Source: CAVPGH01 sp046726955
GTDB taxonomy: Bacteria; Acidobacteriota; Vicinamibacteria; Fen-336
Assembly: GCA_046726955.1 (NCBI GenBank)
Contig: JBKPBQ010000218.1
Span: forward strand, 1-8,008
Reading direction: 5' to 3'
Length of the DNA: 8,008 nucleotides
Shown: one piece after another, positions 5,129-8,008 of the stretch
How positions within the stretch are numbered: the stretch's first letter is position 1
How the letters are laid out: each line of letters starts with the position of its first letter
Made by a program: the position numbers and the translations under genes
The notes under the pieces: generated by a model
Told to the model about the DNA's origin: nothing
What the model saw: only the letters and a program-made list of their open reading frames with translations
The model's database searches: none

Positions 5129-7039
5129 ATGACTGAAACCCACGACGTGACCCCTCGGAAGCCGCTCCGCGTCTGGCCCGGCGTCCTCGCCGCGATTGCA
5201 CTGCTGCTGATGCGCTTCGGCGTGAAGGCCGTCGTGCCCGGATTCGAGGGCTTCGCCCGCGGGATGATGTGGAGCTTCTACGCAGTGGGGGCGGTCCTCC
5301 TGTGGTGGCTGCTCCTCAGCCGGGCGCGGTGGTTCGAGCGCCTGGGGGCCCTCGTCCTGATGATCGGCGGGGTCTTCGCGACGTGGGAGCTCAGGCACCC
5401 GTCGATGGGTCCGCTCTGGCTAATGGCGTACGCCCTCCCGAGCGTGTGCGTGGCCCTGGTCGCCGGGGCGGTCGTCGCGCGTCGTCTCCCCGATGGGCCT
5501 CGGCGCGCGACGCTGGCCGCGGCCATTCTGCTTCCGTGCTTCGCCTGGACGCTCGTCCGGACCGAGGGCATCAGCGGCGACCACGCCGCGACGTTCGGTT
5601 GGCGATGGACGCCGAGCCCGGAGGAACGGCTGCTGGCCCAGGCCGCTGGCGAGCCGGCCGCGCCTCCATCGACTCCGGCGCCGGAGGCATCACAGGAGCC
5701 GCGCACGGCTCCGCCCTCCGAAGCGACAGCCCCGAGCCCGGCTCCGTCCGCGGCGGCGAGGCCGAAGGAGCGCGCTGTAAGTCCGGCGCCCGAGAAGCCG
5801 GCGGCTCTCCCGCCGGCTTCGGCAGTAGCCAAGACGAAGGCGGACTGGCCCGGCTTCCGTGGACCGGGACGCGACGGCCTCGTCCCCGGCGTGCGGATCG
5901 AGACGGACTGGGCGGCGTCGCCGCCGGTCGAGCTGTGGCGCCGGCCGATCGGGCCGGGCTGGTCGTCCTTCGCGGTCCGCGGCGGGCGCGTGTACACGCA
6001 GGAGCAGCGGGGCGACGATGAAGTCGTCGCGTGCTACGAGGAGACGACTGGCGCGCCGGTCTGGACGCACCGCGATCACGTCCGGTTCTTCGAGGCGAAC
6101 GCGGGTCCGGGCCCGCGCGGAACGCCGACGCTCGGCGAGGGCCGCGTCTACACGCTGGGGGCGACGGGGATTCTGAACGCGCTCGACGCCGGCGATGGCG
6201 CCGTCTTGTGGTCGCGCGACGCCGCGGCCGACAGCGAAGGCACGCCCTCCATGGCCGGCGGCGGCAAGACGAAGGTCCCGGACTGGGGCTTCTCGAGCTC
6301 GCCGCTCCTGGTGGACGACCTCGTCGTCGTGGCCGTCGCGGGCCAGCTCGTCGCCTACGACCGCGCGACCGGCCAGCCGCGCTGGTCCGGCCGACCCGGC
6401 GGCGCGAGCTACAGCTCGCCTCTCCTGGCCACGATCGGCGGGGTGCCGCAGATCCTGCTGGTGAGCGCAGCCCGTGTGGTGAGCGTCGCACCTGCCGACG
6501 GCAAGCCGCTCTGGGAGCATTCGTGGCGCGCCTTTCCCATCGTGCAGCCGGCCGTCACCGCCGACGGCTCTGTCCTGGTCGTGGCCGACGGCAGCAGCGG
6601 CACGAGCCGCCTCGCAGTCGCGCCTTCGCCCTCTGGATGGAGCGTCGAGGAGCGCTGGACGTCGTCCAGCCTGAAGCCCTACTTCAACGACTTCGTCGTT
6701 CACAAGGGCCATGTCTACGGCTTCGACGGCCGCATCCTCGCCTGCATCGACCTCGCGGACGGCCAGCGCAAGTGGAAGGGCGGACGCTACGGCAACGGCC
6801 AGCTCCTGCTGCTGCCCGACCAGGACCTGCTGCTCGTGCTCTCGGAGGAGGGCGAGCTGGCCCTCGTGAAGGCGACACCCGACGCGTTCGCGGAGCTCGC
6901 GCGCTTCAAGGCGCTCGAAGGCAAGACCTGGAACCACCCGGCGCTGGTCGGCGACGTGCTCCTCGTTCGAAACGGCGCCGAGATGGCCGCGTTTCGCCTG
7001 TCGCTGGCGGGCGCCGTCGCCGATCTGGCCGATCGGTAG
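5129..7039 (+). CDS. Membrane-anchored PQQ-type beta-propeller protein
   Basis: A 636-residue protein with its ATG 3 nt after the permease stop and GGAG (5119-5122) 6 nt upstream inside the permease gene, so translation is probably coupled. Five TM segments lie at about 15-37, 45-64, 70-87, 95-117 and 126-144. The basic loops SRARWFER and ARRLPDGPRR fit the positive-inside rule, putting the C-terminus in the periplasm. A disordered Pro/Ala/Glu-rich tether spans about 172-236. The propeller begins at DWPGFRGPGRDG (239-250) and shows at least five blade motifs ending in a Trp: ETTGAPVW, DAGDGAVLW, DRATGQPRW, APADGKPLW and DLADGQRKW. Such repeats occur in BamB-like scaffolds and in PQQ quinoproteins. 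No dehydrogenase catalytic or haem c (CxxCH) motif is visible, so a binding or scaffold role is more likely than catalysis. Partnership with the permease is inferred from gene order. The function is not established. Confidence 0.87.
   Translation: MTETHDVTPRKPLRVWPGVLAAIALLLMRFGVKAVVPGFEGFARGMMWSFYAVGAVLLWWLLLSRARWFERLGALVLMIGGVFATWELRHPSMGPLWLMAYALPSVCVALVAGAVVARRLPDGPRRATLAAAILLPCFAWTLVRTEGISGDHAATFGWRWTPSPEERLLAQAAGEPAAPPSTPAPEASQEPRTAPPSEATAPSPAPSAAARPKERAVSPAPEKPAALPPASAVAKTKADWPGFRGPGRDGLVPGVRIETDWAASPPVELWRRPIGPGWSSFAVRGGRVYTQEQRGDDEVVACYEETTGAPVWTHRDHVRFFEANAGPGPRGTPTLGEGRVYTLGATGILNALDAGDGAVLWSRDAAADSEGTPSMAGGGKTKVPDWGFSSSPLLVDDLVVVAVAGQLVAYDRATGQPRWSGRPGGASYSSPLLATIGGVPQILLVSAARVVSVAPADGKPLWEHSWRAFPIVQPAVTADGSVLVVADGSSGTSRLAVAPSPSGWSVEERWTSSSLKPYFNDFVVHKGHVYGFDGRILACIDLADGQRKWKGGRYGNGQLLLLPDQDLLLVLSEEGELALVKATPDAFAELARFKALEGKTWNHPALVGDVLLVRNGAEMAAFRLSLAGAVADLADR
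7020..7036. terminator. Hairpin at the convergent propeller/S9 peptidase junction
   Basis: A perfect 6-bp inverted repeat, CCGATC (7020-7025) and GATCGG (7031-7036), encloses the loop TGGCC and ends immediately before the TAG stop of the propeller gene. No T-run follows within the 14-bp gap to the convergent peptidase gene. It may act as a transcript-end stem-loop, but because it lies inside coding sequence the evidence is weak. Confidence 0.25.
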
Positions 7040-7053
7040 GCGTGGATATCGGG

Positions 7054-8008
7054 TTACTTCAGGTACTTCTCGAACCAGCGGACGATCGAGACCGTAGAGC
7101 GGATCCGGTTCGGGGTCTTCCGAAAGCCGTGGCCCTCGTCCGGAAAGAGCACGTAGTCCACGGGCACGCCTCGCCGCTTGAGGGACTCCACGACCTGCTC
7201 CGCCTCCACGACCGGCACGTTCGTGTCGTTCGCGCCGTGGAGGACGATCGTCGGCGCCGTGACGCGGTCCACCTTGTGGATCGGCGACAGTTCGTGCAGG
7301 AGGTCCGCGTCCCGGTCGGGGTCGCCGTACTCGACCTTGGAGATCGCGGCCATCCACGGCTCGGTGTGGGCGAAGAAGGTGGCGAAGTTGACGACCCCGA
7401 AGAGGTTCGCCCCCGCCGCGAACCGGTCCGGGTACTCCGTGAGCCCCGCCATCACCATGTAGCCGCCGTAGGAGCCGCCCATGATGCCGATGTGCCGGGG
7501 ATCGGCGACACCCGACTTCACGACGTAGTCCAGGCAGGCCTCGATGTCGCGCACGCCGTCCTTGCGCAGCGCGCCGTTGTCTAGGTTCACGAAGCGCTTG
7601 CCGAAGCCGGACGACCCGCGCACGTTCGGCGCGAGCACGGCGATGCCGCGGGAGAGCAGCGCCTGGTAGTCGCTCCGGAAGGACGGCCGCTCTTGTCCCT
7701 CCGGGCCGCCGTGGAAGCTGAGGACGAGGGGACCCGGACCCGTGGCTCCCGCGGGACGGTAGAGCCAGCCCGACAGCTCCAGCCCGTCCGCGGCGGCGAA
7801 GCGCACGAGCGTGGGCCGCACGAGCGTCGCGAGCGAAACGCCGGCATGAGGGCTCCGCGTCAGCTGCCGAAGGCGGCCGGTCGCGCGGTCGAGCACCCAG
7901 ACGTCGGAGGGTGCCGTCGAGCCGGAGCACGTGAGCGCGATCCGCGTGCCGTCCTTCGACCAGTCGAGGCCGCCCGCGATCTCGGAGGGCAGCGCGGGCC
8001 CAGGGGTG
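7054..8008 (-). CDS. S9-family peptidase (prolyl oligopeptidase/acylaminoacyl-peptidase type), C-terminal part
   Basis: Partial gene: the frame is open to the right edge, so the true start lies beyond 8008; 317 residues are visible. The first visible part, LDWSKDGTRIALTCSG followed by DVWVLDRATGRLRQLT, is the last blade of the family's N-terminal beta-propeller. A GTG at 7896 in this frame is internal to that blade and should not be used as a start. The alpha/beta-hydrolase domain follows complete: LVLSFHGGPEGQ (oxyanion-side loop), NVRGSSGFGKRF, the nucleophile elbow GGSYGGYM with Ser encoded at 7473-7471, the acid in HGANDTNVP with Asp at 7227-7225, and the base in DEGHGF with His at 7131-7129. 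The protein ends at WFEKYLK, the usual family end. These enzymes cleave short peptides or blocked N-terminal residues. Whether this copy is secreted depends on the unseen N-terminus. It is convergent with the propeller gene across 14 bp. Confidence 0.93.
   Translation of the reverse strand, partial: TPGPALPSEIAGGLDWSKDGTRIALTCSGSTAPSDVWVLDRATGRLRQLTRSPHAGVSLATLVRPTLVRFAAADGLELSGWLYRPAGATGPGPLVLSFHGGPEGQERPSFRSDYQALLSRGIAVLAPNVRGSSGFGKRFVNLDNGALRKDGVRDIEACLDYVVKSGVADPRHIGIMGGSYGGYMVMAGLTEYPDRFAAGANLFGVVNFATFFAHTEPWMAAISKVEYGDPDRDADLLHELSPIHKVDRVTAPTIVLHGANDTNVPVVEAEQVVESLKRRGVPVDYVLFPDEGHGFRKTPNRIRSTVSIVRWFEKYLK

Noticed and set aside
4031..5398. 455-residue minus-strand open frame opposite the permease
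   Set aside because: It has the same low-complexity, Arg/Glu/His/Ala-rich antisense signature and no ribosome site of note; the plus strand here encodes the second permease half without interruption.
5640..5840. Repeat-like Pro/Ala/Glu coding stretch in the propeller gene, considered as a tandem repeat or recombination site
   Set aside because: The period is irregular at DNA level. It reads as a low-complexity flexible linker between the membrane part and the propeller.
5690..7930. 746-residue minus-strand open frame running through the propeller and S9 peptidase genes
   Set aside because: It is Arg/Ala/Gly-rich with no recognisable domain, and it overlaps two genes with clear motifs in other frames. 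Long antisense frames are expected in DNA this GC-rich.

Overview
The window is GC-rich bacterial chromosome, densely coding and almost all of it protein genes. The strongest taxonomic clue is the pair PadR-family repressor plus an 875-residue duplicated, MacB-like permease with an N-terminal prefix domain (the 'ADOP' type). This pairing is typical of Acidobacteriota and also occurs in other high-GC soil lineages such as Gemmatimonadota and Rokubacteria-like bacteria. The neighbours (secreted HtrA-like protease, S9 peptidase, membrane-bound PQQ-type propeller) fit a Gram-negative soil or sediment bacterium. The sequence does not fix the species. I see no rRNA, tRNA, CRISPR array, insertion sequence or phage gene.

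Layout. (1) 1-667, minus strand: the N-terminal part of an exported trypsin-like (HtrA/DegP-type) serine protease, cut by the left edge. (2) 798-1178, plus: a small single-domain cupin protein, divergent from the protease. (3) 1198-2025, minus: a class I SAM-dependent methyltransferase, convergent with the cupin across a short hairpin. (4) 2091-2133: a compact intergenic regulatory site with two near-identical perfect palindromes, the second ending one base before the padR-type start codon. (5) 2135-7039, plus: a tight three-gene unit of PadR regulator, ADOP permease and five-TM membrane protein with a C-terminal PQQ-type beta-propeller. Both internal junctions are 3 nt, and each downstream gene has its Shine-Dalgarno sequence inside the end of the previous gene. 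(6) 7054-8008, minus: the C-terminal part, including the complete catalytic domain, of an S9 (prolyl-oligopeptidase family) peptidase, convergent with the propeller gene and cut by the right edge.

How the parts may work together (inference). The PadR protein probably represses its own operon by binding the twin palindromes, which overlap a plausible -35/-10 pair. A ligand would then induce the permease and the membrane-tethered propeller together. No ABC ATPase is encoded in the window, so the permease is an orphan here, as its family name implies. Because the palindromes are symmetric, the same site may also control the divergent methyltransferase. The most interesting element is this switch, together with the coupling of an ADOP permease to a periplasmic beta-propeller.
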